This document shows positions 55,736-64,000 of a stretch of 64,000 bases of DNA, one piece after another. The stretch is from contig DUTM01000006.1 in the NCBI GenBank assembly GCA_012842085.1, forward strand, positions 1 to 64,000, read 5' to 3'. The translations under genes were made by a program, and so were the position numbers. Source of the stretch: Mycobacteriales bacterium. GTDB taxonomy: Bacteria > Actinomycetota > Actinomycetes > Mycobacteriales > Mycobacteriaceae. Below the pieces are notes generated by a model. That model made no database searches. It worked only from the letters and a program-made list of their open reading frames with translations, and was not told the origin of the DNA. Positions within the stretch are counted from its first letter, which is position 1. Each line of letters begins with the position of its first letter.

Positions 55736-56494
55736 TTAAAGCAGGTACCGGGAGACGATGTCAAGCATCTTGTTGGCGGCGTCAATGTTCATAATGACAC
55801 CACTCAGAATTAGCTTGTCTTCGCCGATAAGAGCATAGGTATCAGCTTCACCGTCCAGCACTGCACGGAAGATATCCATATCGTGGAAGGACATCCAAGC
55901 AGTGGGGTTAGCAGGCTTGCCTTGGGGGAGGAAGGTGAGCTTGTTGTTCTTAATTTCACAAGCAACCTCGAAGCCAGCCGAGGGAACCTCAACCACAAGG
56001 ACGCCATCTTTCATACCCTGAGCCAGTTTCTGGCCGGTGGGGTCAATATTGGCGACTTCCGCTAGCGCAGCAAACGCAATGTTTGCGGTCATAATGGTCT
56101 TGAGGGCCTCTTCCTCATCAGTGAGGGTGACACCTTCTGGAGTCTCCATAATGTAGGAAAGGCGATCAGTTACCTTAGTAAAGGCGCCGAGCAGGAAGCC
56201 CATCTTGTGGACACCCCACTTGGGAATGGGAATACCATTTCCGTCGATCATGGAGTTAAAGTGTCCGGGGCTTACGAAAGCAAGACGTAGATCAGCCTTG
56301 CCTGCGGGAGCTTCGGTACGGACGGTTCCATGGTCGAAAATTAAAGTACGGGATGGAACGCCGGGAATTTCAAAGCTGACCGAAATGTCAGCATCTTTAA
56401 TGATTTCCCGTGCTTTAGGGTCGTTCTCGCAGAGTGGTATCAAACTCCGGAGAACGGCGTTGAGATTGATGGAAGCCAGAGTACGCTTATCCAT
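55736..56494 (-). CDS. SCP2-like sterol/lipid-binding domain protein
   Basis: A 252-residue soluble protein with two regions that recall the SCP2 fold: residues about 40-105 (SFEIPGVPSRTLIFDHG, then GKADLRLAFVSPGHFNSMIDG) and residues about 160-250 (VACEIKNNKLTFLP, then AWMSFHDMDIFRAVLDGEADTYALIGEDKLILSG). No signal peptide. It is the promoter-proximal gene of the operon with the class III aminotransferase. SCP2 domains hold acyl chains, so a lipid- or hydrophobic-amine substrate for the aminotransferase is a reasonable guess. A closer family name is not evident to me. Confidence 0.65.
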   Translation of the reverse strand: MDKRTLASINLNAVLRSLIPLCENDPKAREIIKDADISVSFEIPGVPSRTLIFDHGTVRTEAPAGKADLRLAFVSPGHFNSMIDGNGIPIPKWGVHKMGFLLGAFTKVTDRLSYIMETPEGVTLTDEEEALKTIMTANIAFAALAEVANIDPTGQKLAQGMKDGVLVVEVPSAGFEVACEIKNNKLTFLPQGKPANPTAWMSFHDMDIFRAVLDGEADTYALIGEDKLILSGVIMNIDAANKMLDIVSRYLL

Positions 56495-56917
56495 CTCTCC
56501 TCCTTATCGCGGTGAAACGGGGCGTCAGATAACTCCAACTGTCCCCATGTTTGTACAGACTAAAGTCTGCCTTTTCTCTCTGTACGCAAATTACAGTTTG
56601 GTCGCAGCCGCATACTGCGGCCGCGAACGATTTCAGTTTAACCCGCAGCCACTTCCTTAACAGGCGTATGGGAAAAAATTCCGGATTAGATGGAGACAAG
56701 CAGGTGAAACACTGTGTTTGGGCCTTCAATATCGTTCTGATTTGCCCTTGAACAGCCAAAACCACAGCTAGAAGGGTTAATTAAGGATTCTAAGTATTAC
56801 CTTGTTGTTGTCATAAACTGTTGCTGAAAAACTTTTAAAATCGCTTTTCCTAGTAAGATTGCGGTGACGCTATGTAGTTGCCCGTCTCATCCCGCAACGC
56901 TCATATGAAAGGCGATC
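56495..56917. other. 423-base intergenic region between divergent genes
   Basis: No gene is seen. Two small inverted repeats occur: CAGACT-AA-AGTCTG at 56556-56569, itself between GTACAG and CTGTAC (56553 and about 56591), and GCCGCA-TAC-TGCGGC at 56607-56621. The right half is AT-rich and should hold the manA promoter; no hexamer pair was convincing. Confidence 0.5.
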
Positions 56918-58168
56918 ATGTATCTTCTCGACGGCGCCATCCGAAACTATGCGTGGGGTTCACACCAAGAGCTCGCCGCCCTTCGTGGGGAAAGTGTCCC
57001 CACCCATCACCCGGAGGCGGAGCTTTGGTTTGGTGCGCACCCTGGCGATCCAGCGGTTCTTGCCGACAATTCTGGACGCACGCTCCTCGACGTTATTTCG
57101 GATAACCCGCACAAGGAACTCGGCAATGCGATTTCTCAAAAATTCTCGCAACAGCTGCCATTCCTGTTGAAGATCTTGGCTGCCGAAGAACCACTGTCGC
57201 TGCAGGCGCATCCCAGTTTGAGCCAAGCCCAACTGGGTTATGCGAGGGAGAACGCGGCCGGAATTCCACTGGATGCACCACACCGCAATTACCACGACGA
57301 CAACCATAAACCAGAGTTGATTGTCGCGCTGACGCGGTTCGAAGCGTTGGCTGGATTCCGCACACCCACCCGCACCTTGGATCTTTTGGATGCGCTTGCG
57401 GTGGAGGCGATGGACCCTTACACCGAAATGCTGCGCGCCGAACCGGATGCGAATGGTATTCGCGCCCTCATGACCACTCTTATCACCCTGCCGCGCAAGC
57501 AACTCGCCACGCTTATCGACGCGATGGAAGACGCCGCCCGACGGCTCGTTGCGGAAGATAGTGAATGGTCTGATGTGGCGTTCAGCTTCCTCAAACTGGT
57601 GGCGGAATATGGCGTTGACGCGGGTGCCTTGTGCGCCTTGTTGCTCAACCGCATAACGTTGCAGCCCGGGGAAGCAATCTTTATGGGCGCGGGTGTTCTG
57701 CACGCCTACCTGCATGGGGTGGGTGTCGAAATCATGGCCAACTCAGATAACGTCCTGCGCGGGGGACTCACCCCGAAGCACGTTGATGTGCCTGAGCTGA
57801 TGCAGGTGCTGCATTTTGAACCACTCGAAAATCCTGTGCTACCTGCCACTAAAGTGTTGCGCACTAACGCTGGAAACGTGCCGGATGGGGAAGGTGTGGA
57901 TTGCTACGAATACCACACTCCGGTTCCCGAATTTTTCCTCAGCCGCTGCCGTATCCAACCGGACGTCACCACCACCCTCGATGTGGAGGGTCCCTTCATT
58001 CTGATGGTGACGAAAGGTACCGTCACCCTCACTCAGGACGGCGAATCGGGCTACCTTGATGTTCCTTCCGGTCACGCTGCGTGGATGGGGGATTGGGAAC
58101 AGCGTCCTAGGATGAGTACTGGGGAAGAACCCGCTAGTGTGTTTGTTGCAAGAGTTCCGCGGAAATAG
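56918..58168 (+). CDS. manA: Mannose-6-phosphate isomerase, class I
   Basis: Zinc enzyme linking fructose-6-phosphate with mannose-6-phosphate. A 416-residue cupin-type protein: YAWGSHQELAALRG at the start, the metal ligands in LQAHPS and KPELIVALT, and AGVLHAYLHGVGVEIMANSDNVLRGGLTPKH in the cupin core. AAAGG lies upstream of the ATG. Together with manB and manC it makes GDP-mannose. Orthologue of Rv3255c. Confidence 0.95.
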   Translation: MYLLDGAIRNYAWGSHQELAALRGESVPTHHPEAELWFGAHPGDPAVLADNSGRTLLDVISDNPHKELGNAISQKFSQQLPFLLKILAAEEPLSLQAHPSLSQAQLGYARENAAGIPLDAPHRNYHDDNHKPELIVALTRFEALAGFRTPTRTLDLLDALAVEAMDPYTEMLRAEPDANGIRALMTTLITLPRKQLATLIDAMEDAARRLVAEDSEWSDVAFSFLKLVAEYGVDAGALCALLLNRITLQPGEAIFMGAGVLHAYLHGVGVEIMANSDNVLRGGLTPKHVDVPELMQVLHFEPLENPVLPATKVLRTNAGNVPDGEGVDCYEYHTPVPEFFLSRCRIQPDVTTTLDVEGPFILMVTKGTVTLTQDGESGYLDVPSGHAAWMGDWEQRPRMSTGEEPASVFVARVPRK

Positions 58169-58235
58169 CCTTTCGACTCCGCGCACCACTTTCTATCTTT
58201 AAACCACCTATTACTAATTTTCATAGGAGAAGGCA

Positions 58236-59729
58236 ATGACTGCACTGACCGTCGACCGGCATAATGGTCTGGAATTTAAGGTCAAAGATCTCAGCCTCGC
58301 GGCCACTGGACGCATGCAAATCGATTTGGCTGAAAAAGAGATGCCGGGTCTGATGTCACTGCGGGAAGAATACCGGGATGTGCAGCCCCTCAAAGGCGCC
58401 CGAATTTCTGGCTCTATCCACATGACCGTGCAGACCGCGGTACTCATTGAGACTTTGGTGGCGTTAGGTGCCGAAGTACGGTGGGCATCCTGCAATATTT
58501 TCTCCACCCAAGACGAGGCTGCTGCCGCAGTTGTGGTGGGTGACGGCACTCCGGAGGATCCGCAAGGTGTTCCCGTTTTCGCCTGGAAGGGTGAAAGCCT
58601 GGTCGAATACTGGTGGTGCACTTCCCAAATCCTGCATTGGCCGGGAGAGGGCGAAGAACAGTACCCCAACATGATTTTGGATGATGGCGGCGACGCGACC
58701 CTGATGGTCATCACCGGCATTGAATACGAAAAAGCTGGCGTCGTTCCTCCCATTACCGACGAGGACTCGGCAGACGAAAAAGTGCTGAAGACGCTTCTCA
58801 AAGAGCTGTTGGCCGCGGATGAAACCAAGTCGTTTTTCCAAAACACGGGGAAGACAGTGCGCGGCGTCACCGAAGAAACCACCACTGGTGTGCACCGCCT
58901 CTACAGTTTCGCCTCCCAAGGCACTCTTCCGTTCCCTGCAATGAACGTGAACGATGCTGTCACCAAATCCAAGTTCGACAATAAATATGGGACCCGGCAC
59001 TCCCTCATTGACGGCATCAACCGCGGAACTGATGTGTTGATCGGCGGCAAATCCGTGCTGCTGTGTGGCTACGGTGATGTCGGTAAAGGCTGTGCGGAAG
59101 CTCTTGACGGCCAGGGTGCCCGCATCGCCGTCACCGAAATCGACCCCATTAACGCCTTGCAAGCCATGATGGACGGCTACTCCGTTGTTACTGTGGACGA
59201 CCATATTGAAAACGCCGACATTGTGGTTACCGCTACCGGCAACCTGGGTGTTATTACCTTCGAGCACATGTGCCGCATGAAGGACCAAGCGATTTTGGGC
59301 AATATTGGCCACTTCGACAATGAAATCGATATGGCTACTTTGGAGAGTCACCCCGGAGTCACCCGCACCAATATCAAACCGCAGGTTGACCTCTACACTT
59401 TCAGCCCCGAATTGGATGGCGGACGGGGACACAGCATTATCGTGCTCTCCCAGGGGCGCTTGCTGAACCTGGGCAACGCCACCGGACACCCTTCCTTCGT
59501 CATGTCCAACTCGTTCGCCGACCAGACCGCAGCCCAGATCGAGCTTTTCCAAAACTCCGAAAATTACGAGAATGAGGTCTATCTGCTGCCCAAGCAGCTG
59601 GACGAAAAAGTGGCTCGTATCCACGTGGAAGCCTTGGGCGGGGAACTCACCAAACTGAGTAAAAAACAAGCCGAATACATTGGCGTCGATGTTGAAGGCC
59701 CCTTCAAACCAGATCACTACCGCTACTAA
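58236..59729 (+). CDS. sahH: Adenosylhomocysteinase
   Basis: NAD enzyme splitting S-adenosylhomocysteine to homocysteine and adenosine. A 497-residue protein with the mycobacterial-type insertion near residue 150-190, [23 protein letters not shown], the catalytic [14 protein letters not shown], the NAD loop [13 protein letters not shown] and a C-terminal KPDHYRY. AGGAGAAGG precedes the ATG. It links to methionine recycling with metX/metY. Orthologue of Rv3248c. Confidence 0.96.
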   Translation: MTALTVDRHNGLEFKVKDLSLAATGRMQIDLAEKEMPGLMSLREEYRDVQPLKGARISGSIHMTVQTAVLIETLVALGAEVRWASCNIFSTQDEAAAAVVVGDGTPEDPQGVPVFAWKGESLVEYWWCTSQILHWPGEGEEQYPNMILDDGGDATLMVITGIEYEKAGVVPPITDEDSADEKVLKTLLKELLAADETKSFFQNTGKTVRGVTEETTTGVHRLYSFASQGTLPFPAMNVNDAVTKSKFDNKYGTRHSLIDGINRGTDVLIGGKSVLLCGYGDVGKGCAEALDGQGARIAVTEIDPINALQAMMDGYSVVTVDDHIENADIVVTATGNLGVITFEHMCRMKDQAILGNIGHFDNEIDMATLESHPGVTRTNIKPQVDLYTFSPELDGGRGHSIIVLSQGRLLNLGNATGHPSFVMSNSFADQTAAQIELFQNSENYENEVYLLPKQLDEKVARIHVEALGGELTKLSKKQAEYIGVDVEGPFKPDHYRY

Positions 59730-59744
59730 AACAGGGTGTGAAAT

Positions 59745-60437
59745 ATGTACCAGCAAACACTTCTTGTAGCTATAGAAGGTGTTGACGGAGCCGGTAAAAA
59801 TACTCTCACCACCAAGGTCGCAACGGAGCTAGAAAAATCCGGTGCGGCCCTTGCCCGTATGGCCTGCCCCCGCTACGGAACCACCCATGCAGACCTCATT
59901 GCGGCTGCTCTTCGCGGTGAAATGGGGGATCTGGTGGACAGCCCCTTCGGGATGGCGACGCTCTTCGCGCTGGACCGTAAGTATTCGCTCGCGCCGGGGC
60001 AAGGCCTCGCTGCGGCGGTGTCCTCCATCACTGCAGAAAGTACTGACGGCCCGCGGATCGTGTTGCTGGATCGCTGGGTGGCCTCCAATGCCGCATACTC
60101 GGCTGCCCGGCTGCAACAGCCGGTTGATCTCGCCGGTGGGGTAGTGGACTGGGTGGCAGAGCTTGAATATGGAACATTCGAGTTGCCCATCCCGGATCTC
60201 ACTATTTTGTTGGACGTTCCGGTGGAGTTGGCGCGGGAACGGGCCGCGGGGAGGGAAGCCCAGGACGCTTCCCGCACTCGGGACGCCTACGAGCGGGACG
60301 CCAGTTTGCAGGACCGCACTGCCGCCGCCTATCGCGCCTTAGCAGACAACCAGTGGATGGGCCCCTGGATTCGGGTCGCGGCTGATGTGGATCCGGCCGA
60401 TGTGGCGAACACCATTTTGGGTCTTTCCCCACAATAA
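59745..60437 (+). CDS. tmk: Thymidylate kinase
   Basis: Makes dTDP from dTMP. A 230-residue P-loop kinase: GVDGAGKNT at residues 10-18 (the Asn is like Arg in M. tuberculosis GAGKRT), the base-binding CPRYGTTHADLIAAALRGEMGDL, LDRWVASNAAYSAAR and the lid RDAYERDASLQDR. Orthologue of Rv3247c, between sahH and mtrA as there. Confidence 0.94.
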   Translation: MYQQTLLVAIEGVDGAGKNTLTTKVATELEKSGAALARMACPRYGTTHADLIAAALRGEMGDLVDSPFGMATLFALDRKYSLAPGQGLAAAVSSITAESTDGPRIVLLDRWVASNAAYSAARLQQPVDLAGGVVDWVAELEYGTFELPIPDLTILLDVPVELARERAAGREAQDASRTRDAYERDASLQDRTAAAYRALADNQWMGPWIRVAADVDPADVANTILGLSPQ

Positions 60438-60614
60438 AACTCATCTAGTTATTTCTTCCGCCCCCGTTCTCTTGCCGAGAGCGGCTAAGATAGGGGTACC
60501 CCCTCGAGTACACTCGTGCTGAGCAGGCTTTTAGTGAGGTTTCTTGCGTGGTAGCCAACCTCCGTGCAGCTGCCCGGCACCATTGCGAAAGACACCATAG
60601 CGAAAGGTCATGGA

Positions 60615-61295
60615 ATGGCACACATCCTAGTTGTCGACGATGACGAAGCATTGGCTGAAATGCTCAGCATCGTGCTGGAAAACGAAGGCATGTCCACCAC
60701 CATTGTGGGTGACGGAACCGATGCCCTTCGGGTATTCCGTGAGGTGAACCCTGACCTTATCCTCCTGGATCTCATGCTTCCCGGCTTGAACGGTGTCGAT
60801 GTCTGTAAAGAAATCCGGCGCACCTCGGCCGTCCCCATCATTATGTTGACCGCCAAAACCGACACGATTGACATTGTTTTGGGTCTCGAATCTGGGGCCG
60901 ACGACTATGTCACCAAACCTTTTAAACCTAAGGAACTGGTGGCACGGGTGCGTGCCCGGCTGCGCAACAATAACGATCAGCCGAGTGACGAAATCCTCAC
61001 CATTGGGCCTGTTTCCATTAACGTCGCTGCCCACACGGTTACCCGGGATGGGCAGCCGGTGCAGCTCACCCCACTCGAGTTTGATCTTTTGACGGAACTG
61101 GCACGCAAACCTGGGCGAGTCTTCAGCCGGGAAACCCTTCTACAACATGTGTGGGGCTATGACCACGGCACCGACTCTCGTCTTATTAACGTGCACGTGC
61201 AGCGGCTCCGCTCGAAGATTGAGGAAGATCCCGAGAACCCCAAGATCGTTGTCACTGTCCGCGGCGTCGGATATAAAGCGGGTACAGGGTTTTAA
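60615..61295 (+). CDS. mtrA: Response regulator MtrA
   Basis: Essential OmpR-type regulator of division, osmotic and cell-wall genes. A 226-residue protein: receiver with acidic residues Asp8-Asp9, phospho-acceptor Asp52 (LILLDLMLP), Lys in YVTKPFKPKEL, and a winged helix with VNVH-type INVHVQRLRSKIEEDPENP. The ATG at 60615 follows GAAAGG; the frame is open to 60564 but those residues are not family-like. It is followed by its kinase mtrB after three bases. Orthologue of Rv3246c. Confidence 0.97.
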   Translation: MAHILVVDDDEALAEMLSIVLENEGMSTTIVGDGTDALRVFREVNPDLILLDLMLPGLNGVDVCKEIRRTSAVPIIMLTAKTDTIDIVLGLESGADDYVTKPFKPKELVARVRARLRNNNDQPSDEILTIGPVSINVAAHTVTRDGQPVQLTPLEFDLLTELARKPGRVFSRETLLQHVWGYDHGTDSRLINVHVQRLRSKIEEDPENPKIVVTVRGVGYKAGTGF

Positions 61296-61298
61296 TTA

Positions 61299-63584
61299 AT
61301 GGCGCGGCCAGATGAACGTGCGGGTGACGGCGGTCCCGTCACCCCCACTGGCATGTCTCGACTCTCCGAAAGTCTGGAGAAAAGCGAACTCCCCTACGTC
61401 ACTATTGACGCCCTCGGGGAGGGGAAAACGGACGCGGAGAAAACTGCTGCTGGGGACACTGCGGGAGCGGAATCCTCGGAAGATGCCAAGACCCCACCTC
61501 GGGGACTTTCCCTGCGGAGTGCACGCAAAAAGAAGTCGCAGGACAATGCGGAAGAGGCATCCACTAGCTCAACGCAAACAACCGATTCGGATGCGGGTGA
61601 CGACGAGTCGGCGGCCGCCAAGAAAAAGCCCCGTTCTGCTCGATTCCCTTGGAAACTACGCGGTTGGGGGCGCCGCAAACTGCGCGCCATTGCTGAAAAA
61701 TGGCGTCGCTCACTACAGTTCCGTACCGTTTTAACCACTACCGGTTTGGCTGTCATTATTTTGATGGTCACCCTTTTTGGACTGTCTGCACAGATTGCAC
61801 AGCGTTTGCTCGACAATAAAGTGGCGGGGGCAGAACGGGACCTCAACACCGCGCGAGTAGTGGTAGAGGCGCAGTTGAATGCCTCCGACCGGGCCGCCAC
61901 CGATGAAACGCGGATGGCAAGCACCTTGGCAGCCTTGACCTCGCAAGCACCAGGAGCAGGACAACTGTCGGCTAATGCTGGCTCCTTCGTACCCGTCTTG
62001 TACATTCCTGGAGATGGTTTGCGCCCTGCAATTTCCACTCCCGACAATCTCCAAATTCCACTCTCCTTGGTGAACTTTGTGAGCTCCAACCAGGTGTCCT
62101 ACCAATACTCAGATATGGATTTGGGAGCCGGGCGTACCAAAGTGCTGATTGTGGGTACCCCAACCAGTGTCGATATGCCAGACCTGCAGCTATATCTGAT
62201 TTACTCACTGGCGTCGGAGGAACGCACCCTTAACCTCTTTAACACGACCCTCTTCTCCGGCGGGTTGCTGATTGTGGCGCTCATGGCTTTTGCCTCCTAC
62301 CTGGTCTCGCAACAGTTAGTGCGCCCCATTAGGGCGGCAGCCAACACCGCCCAGCGTTTCGCATCCGGTGACCTGGACTCCCGCATGGATATCCGCGGAG
62401 AAGATGACTTTGCGGTGCTCGCCGAATCCTTCAACGAGATGGCGGAGTCCCTCAAACAGCAGATTGTGCAGCTGGAAGAGTTCGGGTCGGCACAGAAACG
62501 GTTCACCTCCGACGTGTCACACGAACTGCGGACGCCGTTGACGACCGTGCGAATGGCAGCTGACATTATTTATGACCACGCGGATGACCTTGACCCGGGC
62601 ACCGCACGAGCATCCCAACTTATGGTGAAAGAGCTCGACAAGTTTGAAACGCTGCTGAATGACTTGCTTGAGATTTCCCGCCACGACGCCGGTGTGGCAG
62701 AACTGAACGCAGAACAAGTAGACATCCGAACCTGTGTCTACTCGGCTTTGGCGTCCGTCTCGGGAGTCGCCGCTTCGGTGGATGTCTCGACCGAAGTGGA
62801 TATGCCTGATGAACCCGTCGTCTGTGAGGTGGATTCCCGCAGAGTGGAGCGCATTCTCCGGAACCTGCTGGCCAATGCCTATGACCACAGTGAAGGCGAA
62901 CCCATCTCGTTAACTGTGCGAGCCGACGATAACGCAGTCGGCGTTTCGGTACGTGACCATGGTGTTGGTCTGAAACCAGGGGAAGCGAAGAAAGTTTTCG
63001 ACCGTTTCTGGCGCGCCGATCCTTCCCGTGTCCGACAGTCCGGCGGTACCGGATTGGGATTAGCTATTGCGACACAGGATGCAGAACTTCACGGTGGCCG
63101 CCTGGAAGCATGGGGTTACCCCGGCGAAGGCTCCTGCTTCCGTTTCACGCTGCCCCGCCGGCTCGGAACCACCATTACGAGCTCGCCGGTGCCGCTCCAC
63201 TTCCCGAGCGAAAACCCACTGCCTGCTGACACCGGTGAGGGGCCTTCCGGCGAGATCCCCATTTCTGCCACGCTCACGGGTGAGATTCCATTCATTCCAC
63301 ACCAGATAAGCACCGACCAGGATGACGCCCCAATGGCAGCCGACGTGGCCGCTTACTCAGACACTCCACTAGAAGATGACGGTGTTGCTGACGGCGATGA
63401 TCCATCCTCCGCAGAGGCAGCTCCGAAGAAAACCACAGCCACTAAGACACCTTTAGAAGGGTTGGCGAAAGTTCCGGAAACAACCTACGTTAGTGCTGAT
63501 ATTGACACTGGTGAACAGCACGTTGTGGACTCGTCCCCGGTACTTGACCACCCCGACATCATTATTGAGGAGGATGACCTATGA
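61299..63584 (+). CDS. mtrB: Sensor histidine kinase MtrB, with long N- and C-terminal extensions
   Basis: Partner kinase of MtrA. Residues 1-135 are an acidic/basic low-complexity head not found in the usual MtrB, whose conserved start is the WRRSLQFR at 135. Two membrane helices (about 143-165 and 316-336) flank an extracellular region; HAMP follows, then the phospho-acceptor His408 in SDVSHELRTPLTTVR and the ATPase with N-box Asn522, DHGVGL at 553 and GGTGLGL at 582. After residue 622 comes an additional 140-residue acidic, Pro/Thr-rich tail. Total 761 residues against the usual 560-570. Its stop overlaps lpqB's ATG (ATGA). Confidence 0.95.
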   Translation: MARPDERAGDGGPVTPTGMSRLSESLEKSELPYVTIDALGEGKTDAEKTAAGDTAGAESSEDAKTPPRGLSLRSARKKKSQDNAEEASTSSTQTTDSDAGDDESAAAKKKPRSARFPWKLRGWGRRKLRAIAEKWRRSLQFRTVLTTTGLAVIILMVTLFGLSAQIAQRLLDNKVAGAERDLNTARVVVEAQLNASDRAATDETRMASTLAALTSQAPGAGQLSANAGSFVPVLYIPGDGLRPAISTPDNLQIPLSLVNFVSSNQVSYQYSDMDLGAGRTKVLIVGTPTSVDMPDLQLYLIYSLASEERTLNLFNTTLFSGGLLIVALMAFASYLVSQQLVRPIRAAANTAQRFASGDLDSRMDIRGEDDFAVLAESFNEMAESLKQQIVQLEEFGSAQKRFTSDVSHELRTPLTTVRMAADIIYDHADDLDPGTARASQLMVKELDKFETLLNDLLEISRHDAGVAELNAEQVDIRTCVYSALASVSGVAASVDVSTEVDMPDEPVVCEVDSRRVERILRNLLANAYDHSEGEPISLTVRADDNAVGVSVRDHGVGLKPGEAKKVFDRFWRADPSRVRQSGGTGLGLAIATQDAELHGGRLEAWGYPGEGSCFRFTLPRRLGTTITSSPVPLHFPSENPLPADTGEGPSGEIPISATLTGEIPFIPHQISTDQDDAPMAADVAAYSDTPLEDDGVADGDDPSSAEAAPKKTTATKTPLEGLAKVPETTYVSADIDTGEQHVVDSSPVLDHPDIIIEEDDL

Positions 63585-64000
63585 CATCGTTCCTCCGTCG
63601 TCGCGATCCCCAGAAACGTCGTCGCTGGGCGACCCTAGCTACGGTATTCACTACGGTTGCAGCGCTCACTGTAGGTACTGGCTGTACCGTGTTGCCCTCC
63701 GATAGTCCGCCGCAATCGTTGGGACAATTTAAGCGCACCCCCATGACATTCACCCCGCCGAAACCCATCGCGGGACGATCCCCGGATCTCACTTTGCGTG
63801 ATTATCTGCGAGCCTCGGCGGTCCCCACCAATCGGCATGCCGCCGCCCGACTGTTCCTCACCCCGCGCGCCAATCGCGAGTGGAAGGACAAAGACATCAT
63901 CAATATTGTTGACCGGATTGATGTCAACACAGTGGCCAACCCCTCCGAAGATGAAGCAATCTTGCAGGTGCGGGCCCGGTCAGTCGGGGAAGTGGACGAG
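63581..64000 (+). CDS. lpqB: Lipoprotein LpqB, 3' end outside the window
   Basis: The frame starts with the ATG at 63581, overlapping the end of mtrB, and stays open to the window end (140 codons). An Arg-rich head (residues 6-15) and hydrophobic segment lead to a lipobox VGTGC with Cys35. The following segment (LRDYLRASAVPTNRHAAARLFL) is the N-terminal GerMN-like part of LpqB, which interacts with the MtrB sensor domain and modulates MtrA phosphorylation in mycobacteria. Third gene of the mtrAB-lpqB operon (Rv3246c-Rv3244c). Confidence 0.93.
   Translation, partial: MTSFLRRRDPQKRRRWATLATVFTTVAALTVGTGCTVLPSDSPPQSLGQFKRTPMTFTPPKPIAGRSPDLTLRDYLRASAVPTNRHAAARLFLTPRANREWKDKDIINIVDRIDVNTVANPSEDEAILQVRARSVGEVDE

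Noticed and set aside
58464-59756. A 430-residue open frame opposite sahH
   Set aside because: Shadow of sahH; no recognisable protein features, and it runs against a complete conserved gene.

Overview
The window is an ordinary chromosomal segment of a mycolic-acid-type actinobacterium (order Mycobacteriales/Corynebacteriales). Base composition looks moderately GC-rich by eye (not computed), lower than in Mycobacterium. The evidence is gene content and order: lmeA-like/glnR/mshD/pst/phoU/dus; folD/DUF3017/metX/metY; icd/xth/trpS/yihY; accA3/sseA/accE/maf/accD/birA/PH-domain/gtrA/purK/purE; LCP/rmlD/wbbL/manC/whiB2/manB/manA/sahH/tmk/mtrA/mtrB/lpqB. These blocks follow Mycobacterium tuberculosis order around Rv0817c-Rv0823c and Rv3244c-Rv3366. 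GlnR and a dimeric-type 406-residue isocitrate dehydrogenase argue against Corynebacterium sensu stricto. A reduced-genome relative such as Lawsonella is my best guess, but that is inference.

Layout. 1-8.3 kb: LmeA-like lipid-binding protein (possibly broken), nitrogen regulator GlnR, mycothiol synthase, the high-affinity phosphate importer pstSCAB with PhoU, and a tRNA dihydrouridine synthase. 8.3-13.5 kb: a CoA-transferase, the UPF0237 (ACT) plus UPF0210 pair, TrmL-type methylase, FolD and a DUF3017 membrane protein. 13.5-23.7 kb: methionine synthesis by direct sulfhydrylation (metX, metY), two MFS exporters, icd, exonuclease III, trpS and a YihY/BrkB membrane protein. 23.7-27.6 kb: the main accessory island, a translationally coupled operon of an EspC-like small helical protein, a WXG-containing NlpC/P60 hydrolase without signal peptide and a frameshifted YbaB-like protein, followed by an acidic protein made of an internal duplication. 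27.7-42.3 kb: upp, an APC permease, glycerol kinase, the acyl-CoA carboxylase cluster, BirA, PH-domain and GtrA proteins, purK and purE. 42.3-45.4 kb: a frameshifted TetR gene, then glpD coupled to an apparently leaderless TetR gene. 45.6-54.4 kb: envelope assembly (LCP ligase, rhamnose synthesis and transfer, GDP-mannose synthesis) with whiB2. 54.4-56.5 kb: a class III aminotransferase plus SCP2-like protein pair. 56.9-64 kb: manA, sahH, tmk and mtrA-mtrB-lpqB, the last cut by the window end.

Functional themes. Arabinogalactan linkage and mannolipid precursors (rmlB, rmlD, wbbL, manA, manB, manC, LCP), mycolate and fatty acid carboxylation (accA3, accD, accE, birA) and cell-cycle or division control (mtrAB, lpqB, whiB2) form the cell-envelope core. 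Strong hairpins close most transcription units. Several units appear to start without a leader: a -10-like hexamer lies exactly seven bases before the start codon.

No RNA genes, insertion sequences, phage, CRISPR or integrase were seen. The most unusual points are the type VII-like operon, the aminotransferase/SCP2 pair, an AccD and a GlpK with altered catalytic motifs, two regulatory-type genes broken at homopolymers, and several inverted repeats at promoters or start codons.
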